A stretch of DNA of 64,000 nt from CAIKZY01 sp044374195 (lineage in GTDB: Bacteria > Actinomycetota > Actinomycetes > S36-B12). Both the position numbers and the translations under genes were made by a program. The stretch lies in assembly GCA_044374195.1 (NCBI GenBank), contig JBILOY010000005.1:1-64000 (forward strand). Direction: 5' to 3'. Under the pieces are notes generated by a model that made no database searches, was not told the DNA's origin, and saw nothing but the letters and a program-made list of their open reading frames with translations. Of the stretch, positions 54,254 to 64,000 are shown one piece after another (the first letter of the stretch is position 1; each line of letters starts with the position of its first letter).

Positions 54254-54830
54254 GCCTGTCGAATGCGAGGGAGCCGGCGATCGGTGACCACCGGCTCCCG
54301 CCTAGACAGACCTCTGCAGACGCATTCTTCGCGTGTTTGAAACCGAGCAGTGCCAGAGCCAGGAGCACTAACGCGGCGGCAAACGCTACCCAGGCGGCAA
54401 TGATCGCGACGGTACCGATCGTCCAGAACGCGTAGGCATTGAGCAGCATTCCGCGGATCGACTCGCCCATGAATAGCGTGGTGCGAGCTTGTGCGAGCTC
54501 GGGATCCTTCATTCCGCCCGCTATCCATTCGCCGCTTACCTCGGAGTAGGTCTTCCCTCCGCCGATGCCTTGCATGTGCGCGGCGACGAGGTCGCTGTAG
54601 GCCTGTGCGGTCGGGCCATCGACGACAGCAACGCCGGCATATGAGACGAGTTCAGCTGGCAATTCGGCAGAGTCAGCAGCAAAGGTGATCTTCTGCGTGG
54701 TGAGCTCTTCGGTAACGGTGTTGTGTGCGAATGACCCACCCCAAAGAAGTAAGGCACCGGCCGCGGCAATGACAACTGCCATGACAAGACCACTGATCGA
54801 TACGACGCGATCAACCTTTTGACGACCCAT
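54237..54830 (-). CDS. Two-helix membrane protein, unknown function
   Basis: 197 residues from ATG 54830, with GAGGAG nine bases before it. A short cytoplasmic head, TM1 (about 8-30), an outer loop with acidic part and TYSEVSGEWIAGG, then a TM hairpin (about 135-175) and a short tail. The last 30 residues are coded in a region that also forms a terminator-like hairpin. Family not recognised. Confidence 0.55.
   Translation of the reverse strand: MGRQKVDRVVSISGLVMAVVIAAAGALLLWGGSFAHNTVTEELTTQKITFAADSAELPAELVSYAGVAVVDGPTAQAYSDLVAAHMQGIGGGKTYSEVSGEWIAGGMKDPELAQARTTLFMGESIRGMLLNAYAFWTIGTVAIIAAWVAFAAALVLLALALLGFKHAKNASAEVCLGGSRWSPIAGSLAFDRLSQPC
54269..54299. terminator. Terminator-like hairpin inside the 3' end of the membrane-protein gene
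   Basis: GGGAGCCGG (54269-54277) pairs exactly with CCGGCTCCC (54291-54299), loop 13. It lies 16 bases after the helicase stop, so it could end helicase transcription; no U-tract is present. It falls in coding DNA of the opposite strand. Confidence 0.5.
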
Positions 54831-55093
54831 GATGCTTACTCCTCTTTCCCCCGCGCCCTCGTGAGGCACGTCGTGCGTGACCACTTGTCACCTGTTCAAC
54901 TATCGCGCCGATGACTAGGCCCGCAGGTTGCCGAAAGTCGTGGGTATGCGGGACGTAGGTCCTGCGCGAGTGATCAGGGTTGGAGCGTTCCCACTTATGT
55001 GGGCGTCCAGGTACCCGAGCCTGGTGCGACATGTCACATTCGCGAGTGGGATGATGACTACGCGTACATCCACCCATCTTCAGGAGTAATCAG

Positions 55094-56116
<1,023 letters not shown>

Positions 56117-56130
56117 TCACACGCGGTATT

Positions 56131-56163
56131 CGAAGGAGCCGGGCGGTTGCCTCGGCTCCTTCG
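56131..56163 (+). terminator. Intrinsic terminator after fba
   Basis: Stem CGAAGGAGCCG (56131-56141) with CGGCTCCTTCG (56153-56163), 11-base loop, followed by CTTTTCT. A textbook rho-independent site. Confidence 0.85.
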
Positions 56164-56215
56164 CTTTTCTCGGAGCCAAGTCGCCACGCGCCTGGCCGAG
56201 TGAGAGGGTTACGGC

Positions 56216-56623
56216 ATGAGCATTGGCAAGGATCTCCTCGACGGCCCCCCGCCCACCCTGCTTCCTGCCGACAATGCGGCTGTTGCTGCATTCGCCGCAG
56301 GTGCGGATGCCGAGCAGGTGGTGCGCGATAACCCGACCAGCTCGTTGGCCTGGGCTGTTCTCTCCGATCAGGCGTGGGCCGATGGCCAGGTGGTGCAGTC
56401 GTACGCGTTCGCTCGCGTGGGCTACCACCGCGGCCTTGACTCACTGCGCCGCAACGGCTGGAAGGGACACGGCCCGGTGCCGTGGTCGCATGAGCCCAAC
56501 CAGGGATTCCTGCGCTGCTTGCGCTCGCTTCAGCGTGCCGCAGCGTCGATCAACGAGACCGAAGAAGCCGAGCGCATCACGGCATTCCTCAATGACTGCG
56601 ATCCGCTGATTCCGCATTCATGA
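56216..56623 (+). CDS. DUF3151 family protein
   Basis: 135 residues matching DUF3151: NLxx-type start, AWAVLSDQAWADGQVVQSYAFARVGYHRGLDSLRRNGWKGHGPVPW, then a helical tail. Found in actinobacteria next to fba and purA. Role unknown. Its stop overlaps the next gene (ATGA). Confidence 0.85.
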   Translation: MSIGKDLLDGPPPTLLPADNAAVAAFAAGADAEQVVRDNPTSSLAWAVLSDQAWADGQVVQSYAFARVGYHRGLDSLRRNGWKGHGPVPWSHEPNQGFLRCLRSLQRAAASINETEEAERITAFLNDCDPLIPHS

Positions 56624-57621
56624 GTGGAGCACTCGTGGTCGGCGCAGGCATCAGCGGAATCGCCTGCGCGACTGCGATGGCCGAGGCAGGTGTCATCCCG
56701 GTCGTCGTAGATCGCGGTCGTTCTGTCGGAGGCCGCATGGCTTCGCGGACCCTGCGCGATACCGGCACGTCGTTCGACGGTCGCGTCGTCGACATTGGTG
56801 CCTCCTACTTCACTGTCTCGAATCCCGAGTTCCGCGTTGTCGTTGATGACTGGGTCACCCGCGGTCTCGCGCGCCCGTGGACAGATTCCTTTCACGTGGC
56901 CAGCAGCGACGGTGTCGAGGCAGTGCGCACCGGTCCTGTGAGATATGCGGCTAATGGCGGTCTGCGTTCGTTGATTGCTGATTTGGCATCGAAGCTTCCG
57001 CAGGTGTGGTCAAGCATTGATGTCACGTCAGTGAACGCTGATGACACGTCACTCATCGTCGATGGTGAACGTCGATCGGCGGTTGCGCTGTGCATGCCCA
57101 ATGCTCAGGCCCACCGACTTCTTGATGCGTCGCTGATGACCGATTCACTCGAGACGGCACTAACGGGCATCACGTATGAACCCGTCATCGCTGTCACTGC
57201 TGTCTTCGATGAGCAGTGCTGGGAGGACTTCGACGGCATGTTCGTCAATGACGATCCGGTGATCACCTGGATCGCGAACGATGGCTCGCGTCGCGGCGAC
57301 GATGCTCCTGTGCTGGTGGCGCACGTGAACCCGGTTCTGTCTGCTCGCCATCTCGAGGATCCGACCGCGGTTCTTCCGGTCGTGTTGGCGACTTTGCGTC
57401 GCGTGCTCTCCCTACCCGCTCAGCCCACCTGGGTCGATGCCCATCGGTGGACGTTCGCGAAGCCAATGACAGCGCATCTCGAGCCCTTTTATCTCGATGA
57501 AGGCAGAGCGCTTGGCCTGGCCGGTGATGCCTGGGCTGACGGCCCCAAGGTCGAAACCGCCTGGTTATCGGGCCACCTGCTCGGGGCGGAATTGGGCCGC
57601 CGCCTTCTCGATTCGGACTGA
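56620..57621 (+). CDS. FAD-dependent NAD(P)-like oxidoreductase (renalase-like)
   Basis: 333 residues. An N-terminal Rossmann motif VVGAGISGIACATAM (GxGxxG) binds FAD; GGRMASR and the C-terminal LAGDAWADGPKVETAWLSG complete the amine-oxidase/renalase pattern. Soluble. Substrate unknown. Overlaps DUF3151 by ATGA, and 27 bases separate it from purA, so the three may be one transcript. Confidence 0.8.
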   Translation: MSGALVVGAGISGIACATAMAEAGVIPVVVDRGRSVGGRMASRTLRDTGTSFDGRVVDIGASYFTVSNPEFRVVVDDWVTRGLARPWTDSFHVASSDGVEAVRTGPVRYAANGGLRSLIADLASKLPQVWSSIDVTSVNADDTSLIVDGERRSAVALCMPNAQAHRLLDASLMTDSLETALTGITYEPVIAVTAVFDEQCWEDFDGMFVNDDPVITWIANDGSRRGDDAPVLVAHVNPVLSARHLEDPTAVLPVVLATLRRVLSLPAQPTWVDAHRWTFAKPMTAHLEPFYLDEGRALGLAGDAWADGPKVETAWLSGHLLGAELGRRLLDSD

Positions 57622-57648
57622 TCCGCGAGGTCCGATAACCTTCACCCC

Positions 57649-58935
57649 ATGCCAGCGATCGTCCTTGTAGGCGCCCAGTGGGGCGATGAAGGCAAGGGAA
57701 AAGCCACTGACCTCCTCGGAGGACGCGTTGATTACGTTGTCCGCTACCAAGGCGGCAACAATGCCGGCCACACGGTGGTCATCGGAGATCGCAAGTTCGC
57801 CCTCCATCTGCTGCCCAGCGGCATCTTGACTCCCGAGGTCGTGCCGGTCATCGGCAACGGCGTCGTGATCGACCCCGAGGTCCTCATCCACGAGATGAAG
57901 GGGCTGAACGAGAAGGGCATCGATACCTCGAAGCTCGTGATCAGTGCCAACGCGCACTTGATCACGCCGTATCACGTCACCCTCGACAAGGTCTCCGAGC
58001 GTTTCCTCGGTAAGTCGAAGATCGGTACCACCGGTCGCGGCATTGGCCCCACCTACAGCGACAAGATCGCCCGCCTCGGCATTCGCGTGCAGGATCTCTT
58101 TGATCCGTCGATCCTTCGCCAGAAGGTCGAAGGCGCACTGCTCGCCAAGAACCAGGTTCTGGTCAAGGTCTATAACCGCCGCGCACTCGAGGTCGATGCG
58201 ATCTCTGACGCGCTGCTTGAGTACGCCGAGATCCTGCGCCCGTACGTCGCTGACACCTCTCTGCTCTTGAACAACGCACTCGACGACAACAAGGTCGTGC
58301 TTCTCGAAGGCGGGCAAGGCACGTTGCTCGACGTCGATCACGGCACCTACCCGTTCGTCACCTCGAGCAACCCGACCGCCGGCGGTGCGAGCACTGGTTC
58401 CGGCATTGGCCCAACTCGCATCACGCGCGTCTGCGGCATCCTCAAGGCGTACACCACGCGCGTTGGTTCGGGCCCGTTCCCGACCGAGCTGCTCGACGAA
58501 GACGGCGAGCGTCTGCGCGTGATCGGCGGAGAGCGGGGTGTCACCACCGGCCGTCCGCGTCGTTGCGGCTGGTTCGATGCGCCGATCGCACGTTTCGCGA
58601 CCCGCGTCAACGGTCTCACCGACATCTTCTTGACCAAGCTTGACGTCCTGACCGGCTTCGAGCAGATTCCGGTGTGCGTGGCCTACGACATCGACGGCGT
58701 CCGCTCCGACGAAGTGCCGATGACCCAGACCGAGTTCCATCACGCGAAGCCGATCTACGAGTACCTGCCCGGCTGGACCGAGGACATTTCTGGCGCCCAG
58801 ACCCTGGCTGACCTGCCGCAGAATGCCCGTGACTACGTGGCATTCCTCGAGGAGGTTTCCAAGACTCGCATCAGCGCAGTGGGCGTGGGCCAGGACCGCA
58901 ACGCAACGATTGCGATTCACGACCTCATCAATTAG
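57649..58935 (+). CDS. purA: Adenylosuccinate synthetase
   Basis: 428 residues. P-loop WGDEGKGKATDLL, NNAGHTVVIGDRKFALH, GTTGRGIGPTYSDK, EGGQGTLLDVDHGTYPFVTSSN and GVTTGRPRRCGWFD are all present. Joins Asp to IMP using GTP, the first step to AMP. Start ATG 57649. Confidence 0.97.
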   Translation: MPAIVLVGAQWGDEGKGKATDLLGGRVDYVVRYQGGNNAGHTVVIGDRKFALHLLPSGILTPEVVPVIGNGVVIDPEVLIHEMKGLNEKGIDTSKLVISANAHLITPYHVTLDKVSERFLGKSKIGTTGRGIGPTYSDKIARLGIRVQDLFDPSILRQKVEGALLAKNQVLVKVYNRRALEVDAISDALLEYAEILRPYVADTSLLLNNALDDNKVVLLEGGQGTLLDVDHGTYPFVTSSNPTAGGASTGSGIGPTRITRVCGILKAYTTRVGSGPFPTELLDEDGERLRVIGGERGVTTGRPRRCGWFDAPIARFATRVNGLTDIFLTKLDVLTGFEQIPVCVAYDIDGVRSDEVPMTQTEFHHAKPIYEYLPGWTEDISGAQTLADLPQNARDYVAFLEEVSKTRISAVGVGQDRNATIAIHDLIN

Positions 58936-59023
58936 TCACCCCGATATGTGGTGAACATTCGCTGTTCTAGTCTTCTCAACACTGGCGCGTTAGATTTGCG
59001 CGACCACGATTAGAGGAGTCTCG

Positions 59024-60370
59024 ATGGAATACACGGCAGATCCCGCCTACGGCAAGACCGTCTACGACATGGATCGCGAATACGTCTTCCATTCCTGGAG
59101 TGCGCAGAAGGCTCTGAAGCCGATGTGCATTGCGGCAGCCGAGGGCAGCTACTTCTGGGATTACGACGGCAACAAGTTCCTCGACTTCTCCTCGCAGCTG
59201 GTCAACGTCAATATCGGCCACCAGCACCCCAAGGTCGTCAAGGCGATTCAGGATCAAGCAGCACTGCTGTCGACCGTCGCTCCGCAGCACGCAAACGATG
59301 CTCGTAACAATGCCGCGAAGCGCATTGTCGAGCTCTCATCGCCGAATATGTCGAAGGTGTTCTTCACCAATGGCGGCGCAGATGCAGTCGAGAATGCCAT
59401 CCGCATGGCGCGCATTCACACACACAAGCACAAGGTGCTCTCTGCCTATCGCTCGTACCACGGCAACACCGGTGCCGCGATCGCCGCCACCGGTGATCCC
59501 CGCCGCTGGCCGAATGAGTACGCCTCGCAGCACGTACACTTCTTCGGGCCGTATGCCTACCGTTCCTCCTTCTGGTCCGACAGCGAGATCCAGGAATCCG
59601 AGCGCGCACTGCAGCACCTCGAGCAGGTCATTCAGTTCGAAGGCCCCAACACCATCGCGTGCATCATCCTCGAGTCGGTTGTCGGCACCGCGGGCATCTT
59701 GGTTCCGCCGCCCTGCTACCTCGAGGGCGTGCGCGCACTCTGCGATAAGTACGGAATCATCTACATCGCTGACGAAACAATGTCGGGCTTTGCCCGCACC
59801 GGTAAGTGGTTCGCCTACCAGAACTGGGAAGTCCAGCCCGACCTCATCGTCTTCGCCAAGGGCTCGAACTCCGGCTACGTGCCGGTCGGCGGCGTCGTCA
59901 TCAGCGCCGAGATCGCGGCGACCTTTGACGAGCGCGTCTTCCCGGGCGGCCTGACCTATTCCGGTCACCCGCTCGCCACGGCTTCTATCGTCGCGTCCAT
60001 CGATGCGATGAAGGAAGAGGGAATCGTCGAGAACGCCGCCATGATTGGCGAGAAGGTTCTTGGCCCGGGCCTGCGCGCCCTGCAGGAGAAGCACCCGGTC
60101 ATCGGCGAGGTGCGAGGTCTGGGTGTCTTCTGGGCACTCGATCTCGTCACCAACCGCGCGACCCGCGCACCTCTCGCACCGTACGGCGGAACCTCGCAGG
60201 CGATGACTGACCTCGTTGTTGAGTGCAAGGCACGAGGCCTCATGCCGTTCACCAACTTCAACCGCATGCATGTCGTACCGCCGTGCACTGTCACGGTCGA
60301 AGAGGCCGAAGCCGGTCTCGCCATTCTCGATGACGTCTTTACCATCATCGACAAGTACTACGAGGGCTGA
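59024..60370 (+). CDS. Class III PLP aminotransferase (taurine/omega-amino-acid type)
   Basis: 448 residues. PLP-fold motifs: FFTNGGADAVENAI, SYHGNTGAAIA, ILESVVGTAG, IADETMSGFARTGK and VFAKGSNSGYVPVGG (Schiff-base Lys). Similar to taurine-pyruvate and beta-alanine-pyruvate aminotransferases. The substrate is an omega-amino acid or diamine, unproven. AGAGGAG sits before the ATG. Ends with a strong terminator. Confidence 0.85.
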   Translation: MEYTADPAYGKTVYDMDREYVFHSWSAQKALKPMCIAAAEGSYFWDYDGNKFLDFSSQLVNVNIGHQHPKVVKAIQDQAALLSTVAPQHANDARNNAAKRIVELSSPNMSKVFFTNGGADAVENAIRMARIHTHKHKVLSAYRSYHGNTGAAIAATGDPRRWPNEYASQHVHFFGPYAYRSSFWSDSEIQESERALQHLEQVIQFEGPNTIACIILESVVGTAGILVPPPCYLEGVRALCDKYGIIYIADETMSGFARTGKWFAYQNWEVQPDLIVFAKGSNSGYVPVGGVVISAEIAATFDERVFPGGLTYSGHPLATASIVASIDAMKEEGIVENAAMIGEKVLGPGLRALQEKHPVIGEVRGLGVFWALDLVTNRATRAPLAPYGGTSQAMTDLVVECKARGLMPFTNFNRMHVVPPCTVTVEEAEAGLAILDDVFTIIDKYYEG

Positions 60371-60382
60371 TTCGCTCTCGCT

Positions 60383-60410
60383 CAACGGCCCCGCCTCGGC
60401 GGGGCCGTTG
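60383..60410 (+). terminator. Intrinsic terminator after the class III aminotransferase
   Basis: CAACGGCCCCGCC (60383-60395) pairs with GGCGGGGCCGTTG (60398-60410), so a 12-13-bp stem with a tight loop. G/C-rich, little U-tract. Confidence 0.75.
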
Positions 60411-60438
60411 TCATGTGCGGGCTCGATAGGCTGATGCT

Positions 60439-61704
60439 GTGAAGATCTTGGTCATCGGCTCCGGTGCTCGCGAGCACGCTCTCGTCACCGCACTTCTTGC
60501 GGACGAATCAGTCACGTCGGTGATCTGCGCGCCGGGCAACGCGGGTATCGCGCGCGAGATCGATGTTCTTCCTGTCGACGTCAATAATGCGAACGCGATC
60601 GGAGAATTGGCCTACGAGCTCGAGGCCGATCTCGTCGTGATCGGCCCTGAAGTTCCGCTGGTTGCCGGTGCTGCTGATGCAGTGCGTGATCGTGGCATCG
60701 CATGCTTTGGTCCTTCTGCCGAAGCTGCGCAACTCGAGGGCAGCAAGGCCTTCGCCAAGCTGGTCATGGCAGAGGCCGGTGTTCCAACCGCAATGGCGCG
60801 GGTGTGCGCAAACCTTGATGACGTTGCGTCAGCGCTCGATCAGTTCGGTGCACCGCATGTAGTCAAGGACGATGGACTCGCAGCAGGCAAGGGCGTTGTT
60901 GTCACCAATGATCGCGACGAAGCGCTCGCGCATGCCGCTGTATGCCTCTCTCGCGGGGGAGATGCTCGCGTCGTGATCGAGGAATACCTCGACGGGCCCG
61001 AAGTCTCGCTCTTCGGCATCACTGATGGCACGACAATCATTCCGTTGCAGCCTGCTCAGGATTTCAAGCGTGCGCATGATGGTGATGCCGGCCCCAACAC
61101 GGGCGGTATGGGTGCGTACTCGCCGCTGCCCTGGGCACCGGCTGGTCTCGTCGACGATGTCACCGCTCGCGTTCTTCAGCCGATGATCGACACGATGGCC
61201 AAGCGCGGCACCCCGTTCAGCGGCTTGCTCTACGCCGGTCTCGCACTGTCCTCGCGCGGAGTTCGTGTCATCGAGTTCAATGCGCGTTTCGGTGATCCCG
61301 AGACTCAGGTCGTCCTCGCCTGTCTGAAGACCCCGCTCGCTGGTGTTCTGCTGGCCTCGGCCACCGGTCGACTCGCCGAACTTCCCCCACTGCAGTGGCG
61401 TGACGGTTCAGCGGTCACCGTCGTCGTGGCAGCCAAGGGCTACCCCGAGAGCCCGGTCACCGGCGATGTCATCAGCGGTCTCGAACAGGCCGGCGAGGTG
61501 GCCGGCGTCTCGATCTTGCATGCCGGCACCAAGATCACTGACGAGGGCATCACCTCCAATGGCGGACGGGTTCTCTCGGTCACCGCCCACGGCGGATCCC
61601 TCCATGAGGCGCGTGAGCGGGCCTATGCCGCACTCGACCTGATCAGCCTCGAGGGCTCACATCACCGCCGCGACATCGCCCTGGCAGCCAGCGCATCCCA
61701 GTGA
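60439..61704 (+). CDS. purD: Phosphoribosylamine-glycine ligase
   Basis: 421 residues from GTG. N-terminal VIGSGAREHALV, the ATP-grasp region with VVKDDGLAAGKGVVV and GGMGAYSPLPWAP, plus VIEFNARFGDPETQVVL. It joins glycine to phosphoribosylamine in purine synthesis. First of the purD-purB-purC run. Confidence 0.96.
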   Translation: MKILVIGSGAREHALVTALLADESVTSVICAPGNAGIAREIDVLPVDVNNANAIGELAYELEADLVVIGPEVPLVAGAADAVRDRGIACFGPSAEAAQLEGSKAFAKLVMAEAGVPTAMARVCANLDDVASALDQFGAPHVVKDDGLAAGKGVVVTNDRDEALAHAAVCLSRGGDARVVIEEYLDGPEVSLFGITDGTTIIPLQPAQDFKRAHDGDAGPNTGGMGAYSPLPWAPAGLVDDVTARVLQPMIDTMAKRGTPFSGLLYAGLALSSRGVRVIEFNARFGDPETQVVLACLKTPLAGVLLASATGRLAELPPLQWRDGSAVTVVVAAKGYPESPVTGDVISGLEQAGEVAGVSILHAGTKITDEGITSNGGRVLSVTAHGGSLHEARERAYAALDLISLEGSHHRRDIALAASASQ

Positions 61705-61719
61705 TGGAAGAATGAGGTC

Positions 61720-63144
61720 GTGACCTCATCGATCCCCAATGTCCTCGCCGGCCGCTATGCCTCCGGGGCCATGACTGACCTGTGGTCGCCTGAAGCCAAG
61801 ATCGTCATGGAGCGCCAGCTCTGGCTGGCCGTCATGGCCGCACAGGCTGAGCTCGGCCTGGCCATTCCAGTCGGTGCCCTTGAGGCCTATCGCGCTGTGA
61901 TCAATCAGGTCGATGTTGCTTCCATCGCCGCTCGCGAACGTGTGACCAAGCACGACGTCAAGGCCCGTATCGAGGAGTTCAACGATCTCGCCGGCTTTGA
62001 GTCCATTCACTTGGGGCTTACCTCGCGCGATCTCACCGAGAACGTCGAGCAACTCCAGATCCGCGACTCACTGCTGCTCGTGCGCGTGAAAGTGATCGCG
62101 GCTCTCGAGCGTCTCGCGTCTTTGGCTGTCGCATACTCCGACACCGCGATCACCGGTCGCTCGCACAACGTGCCTGCTCAGACCACAACCCTGGGCAAGC
62201 GCTTTGCTTCTGCTGCCGATGAATTGCTCGTCGCGTATGACCGACTCAACGATCTGATTGCGCGCTACCCGTTGCGCGGCATTAAGGGCCCGGTGGGCAC
62301 CGCGCAAGACATGCTCGACCTTCTCGGTTCCTCCGAGCGTCTCGCGCAGCTTGAAGAAGGCGTTGCTCGCCACCTCGGTTTCCAGAACGTGCTCAGCAGC
62401 GTTGGCCAGGTGTACCCGCGTTCACTCGACTTCGATGTTGTCGCTGCACTCGTGCAGGTTGCTGCAGCGCCGTCGAGTCTTGCTACCACGATTCGGCTGA
62501 TGGCCGGCCATGATCTTGTTACCGAGGGCTTCCGTCCCGGTCAGGTGGGTTCGTCAGCCATGCCACACAAGATGAACACGCGTTCGTGTGAGCGCGTCAA
62601 CGGCTTTGCGATCATCCTCAAGGGCTACCTCACCATGACCGCGGAACTGTCGGGCACGCAGTGGAATGAAGGTGACGTCTCCTGCTCGGTGGTGCGCCGT
62701 GTGGCACTACCGGATTCCTTCTTCGCCCTCGACGGACTCTTCGAGACATTCTTGACCGTGCTCGATGACTTCGGTGCCTTCCCCGCTGTCATTGATCGCG
62801 AGCTCGAGCGTTACCTGCCGTTCCTGTCGACCACGAAGGTGCTCATGGCCTCGGTGCGCAAGGGCGTTGGCCGCGAGACTGCGCATGAGGCGATCAAGGA
62901 GCATGCCGTCTCTGTTGCATTGCAGATGCGTGAGGCCGGTCTTTCCGAGAATGACCTGCTGATGCGCTTGTCGAATGATGCGCGTCTTGAACTTTCAGTC
63001 GATGAGCTCACTGCACTCATCGCTGATCCGCTCGACTTCACCGGCGCCGCCGGCGATCAGGTGAAGGCCATCGCGCTTCGCGTCGAGGCGATCGTGAATG
63101 AGCATCCGGATGCCGCCGGATACAAGCCCGGAGACATTCTGTGA
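61720..63144 (+). CDS. purB: Adenylosuccinate lyase
   Basis: 474 residues from GTG. Fumarase/aspartase superfamily with the signature GSSAMPHKMNTRSCE, HLGLTSRDLTEN and RSHNVPAQTTTLGKR. It cuts SAICAR and adenylosuccinate to release fumarate. It sits 15 bases after purD; purC starts on its stop. Confidence 0.96.
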   Translation: MTSSIPNVLAGRYASGAMTDLWSPEAKIVMERQLWLAVMAAQAELGLAIPVGALEAYRAVINQVDVASIAARERVTKHDVKARIEEFNDLAGFESIHLGLTSRDLTENVEQLQIRDSLLLVRVKVIAALERLASLAVAYSDTAITGRSHNVPAQTTTLGKRFASAADELLVAYDRLNDLIARYPLRGIKGPVGTAQDMLDLLGSSERLAQLEEGVARHLGFQNVLSSVGQVYPRSLDFDVVAALVQVAAAPSSLATTIRLMAGHDLVTEGFRPGQVGSSAMPHKMNTRSCERVNGFAIILKGYLTMTAELSGTQWNEGDVSCSVVRRVALPDSFFALDGLFETFLTVLDDFGAFPAVIDRELERYLPFLSTTKVLMASVRKGVGRETAHEAIKEHAVSVALQMREAGLSENDLLMRLSNDARLELSVDELTALIADPLDFTGAAGDQVKAIALRVEAIVNEHPDAAGYKPGDIL

Positions 63145-64000
63145 CCAATATCCCCGTGACTGACTACGGGCTGCCCGAGGGCTACACCCACGTCTATTCG
63201 GGCAAGGTGCGCGATCTCTATCGCACGCCTGAGGATCGCTTGCTCTTCATTGCCAGCGATCGCATCTCGGCCTACGACTGGGTGCTGCCCACGACCATTC
63301 CCGACAAGGGTCGCATCCTCACCAAGTTGTCGCTGTGGTGGTTCCAGACGCTCGAGGGCGTGGTGCCCAACCACCTCGAGACCACTGCTGTTCCGAAGGT
63401 TGTTGCCGGTCGCGCGATGATCTGCGAGCCGCTCGAAATGCTGCCGGTCGAGTGCGTCGTGCGCGGTTACCTCGCTGGCTCTGGCCTTGCCGACTACAAC
63501 GCGACTCGGCAGATCTGCGGCAACGGGTTGCCCCCGGGCTTGGTTGACGGTTCCCTGCTTCCGAAGCCGCTGTTCACCCCGGCGACCAAGGCGGCGATCG
63601 GCGATCACGATGAGAACGTCACCTTCGATGAGGTGGTGATCAGCATCGGCCAGGAGGAAGCTCAGGAGCTCAAGCGCCTCTCACTCGACATCTACCGTCG
63701 TGCCGATGCTCTTGCGCATCAGCGCGGATTGATTCTCGCTGACACCAAGTTCGAATTCGGCTTCGGCACCAATGGCAAGAACAAGGGCAAGATCGTGCTC
63801 GCCGACGAGGTGCTCACCCCCGACTCCTCGCGCTACTGGCCCCTCGATCAGTGGGAGCCCGGTCACGCGCAGCCGTCATTCGATAAGCAGTTCGTGCGTG
63901 ACTGGCTCACGTCACCCGCTTCGGGTTGGGATAAGAACTCCGACACTCCGCCCCCGCCGCTCCCTGAAGAAATCGTCGAGAAGACTCGTGCCAAGTACAT
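63141..64000 (+). CDS. purC: SAICAR synthetase (partial, cut at the right edge)
   Basis: GTG at 63141 overlaps the purB stop (GTGA). 286 codons are open to the window end. Landmarks: HVYSGKVRDLYR, LLFIASDRISAYDWVLPTTIPDKGRILT, VVRGYLAGSG, LILADTKFEFGF and LADEVLTPDSSRYW. Joins Asp to CAIR with ATP. Its end lies outside. Confidence 0.95.
   Translation, partial: MTNIPVTDYGLPEGYTHVYSGKVRDLYRTPEDRLLFIASDRISAYDWVLPTTIPDKGRILTKLSLWWFQTLEGVVPNHLETTAVPKVVAGRAMICEPLEMLPVECVVRGYLAGSGLADYNATRQICGNGLPPGLVDGSLLPKPLFTPATKAAIGDHDENVTFDEVVISIGQEEAQELKRLSLDIYRRADALAHQRGLILADTKFEFGFGTNGKNKGKIVLADEVLTPDSSRYWPLDQWEPGHAQPSFDKQFVRDWLTSPASGWDKNSDTPPPPLPEEIVEKTRAKY

Noticed and set aside
54811..55077. 88-codon minus frame in the fba upstream region
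   Set aside because: Arg/His-rich random-looking product with no start signal; overlaps the start of the membrane protein gene.
57565..58920. 451-codon open frame on the minus strand across purA
   Set aside because: It mirrors purA codon positions; composition is that of an antisense shadow in high-GC coding DNA, and no motif is present.
59336..60385. 349-codon minus frame across the class III aminotransferase
   Set aside because: Shadow of the aminotransferase; runs through its terminator.

Overview
The window is one strand-mixed stretch of a high-GC actinomycete chromosome (I judge roughly 60% G+C by eye, not computed). The family markers are actinobacterial: an HspR-controlled dnaK operon, an MftA-F mycofactocin operon, the decaprenyl-phosphoryl-arabinose genes (ubiA-dprE1-dprE2), a bifunctional-type dCTP deaminase, an EtfD-type Fe-S reductase, a FadE5-like acyl-CoA dehydrogenase and a mycothiol-dependent maleylpyruvate isomerase-like protein. 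I cannot place it to genus. There are no rRNA genes, insertion sequences, prophage genes or CRISPR arrays; one tRNA (Gly, CCC) is present. Both ends cut genes: a ferric-reductase-like membrane protein at the left and purC at the right.

Layout. 0-9.9 kb is a patchwork of small envelope, secreted and enzyme genes (haem membrane protein, P-loop kinase, lipoprotein, serine hydrolase, glycoside hydrolase, SpoIIE-type phosphatase, nitrilase, L,D-transpeptidase). 9.9-13.8 kb holds a CopD-CtaG fusion and the FadE5-like dehydrogenase, the latter with a perfect GTTACT-N4-AGTAAC palindrome upstream. 13.9-17.5 kb is the arabinan-precursor operon; its DprE1 carries Ala where the benzothiazinone-target Cys lies. 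17.5-19.1 kb is a cytochrome P450 overlapping an epoxide-hydrolase-like gene. 20-29 kb holds tRNA-Gly, dcd and a surface-modification group (acyltransferase/SGNH, sulfatase, glycosyltransferase-glycerophosphotransferase, sulfotransferase).

29.0-35.5 kb is a complete mycofactocin locus. The minus-strand operon runs mftA-mftB-mftC-mftD-mftE-SDR and a divergent operon runs mftR-mftF. The 28-residue precursor MftA (33224-33310) is short and easily missed. No mftG-type GMC oxidoreductase is adjacent. 35.6-44.7 kb holds etfD and the heat-shock operon dnaK-grpE-dnaJ-hspR-clpB, with a HAIR operator upstream and three tandem 36-bp repeats between grpE and dnaJ.

44.7-64 kb is housekeeping: a DapC-like aminotransferase, a secreted trypsin, pyrE, a molybdopterin/cytochrome b pair, DedA, a TrmH-family methyltransferase, a helicase, fba, purA, a class III aminotransferase, purD, purB and purC. 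From memory, much of the gene content from etfD to purA recalls the Mycobacterium tuberculosis Rv0338c-Rv0384c interval.

The most novel-looking items are the split/divergent mycofactocin architecture, the Cys-to-Ala DprE1, the in-frame repeat over the grpE stop codon, the FadE5 operator-like palindrome and the sulfatase/sulfotransferase surface cluster. None is a wholly unknown system; no such system was convincingly seen.
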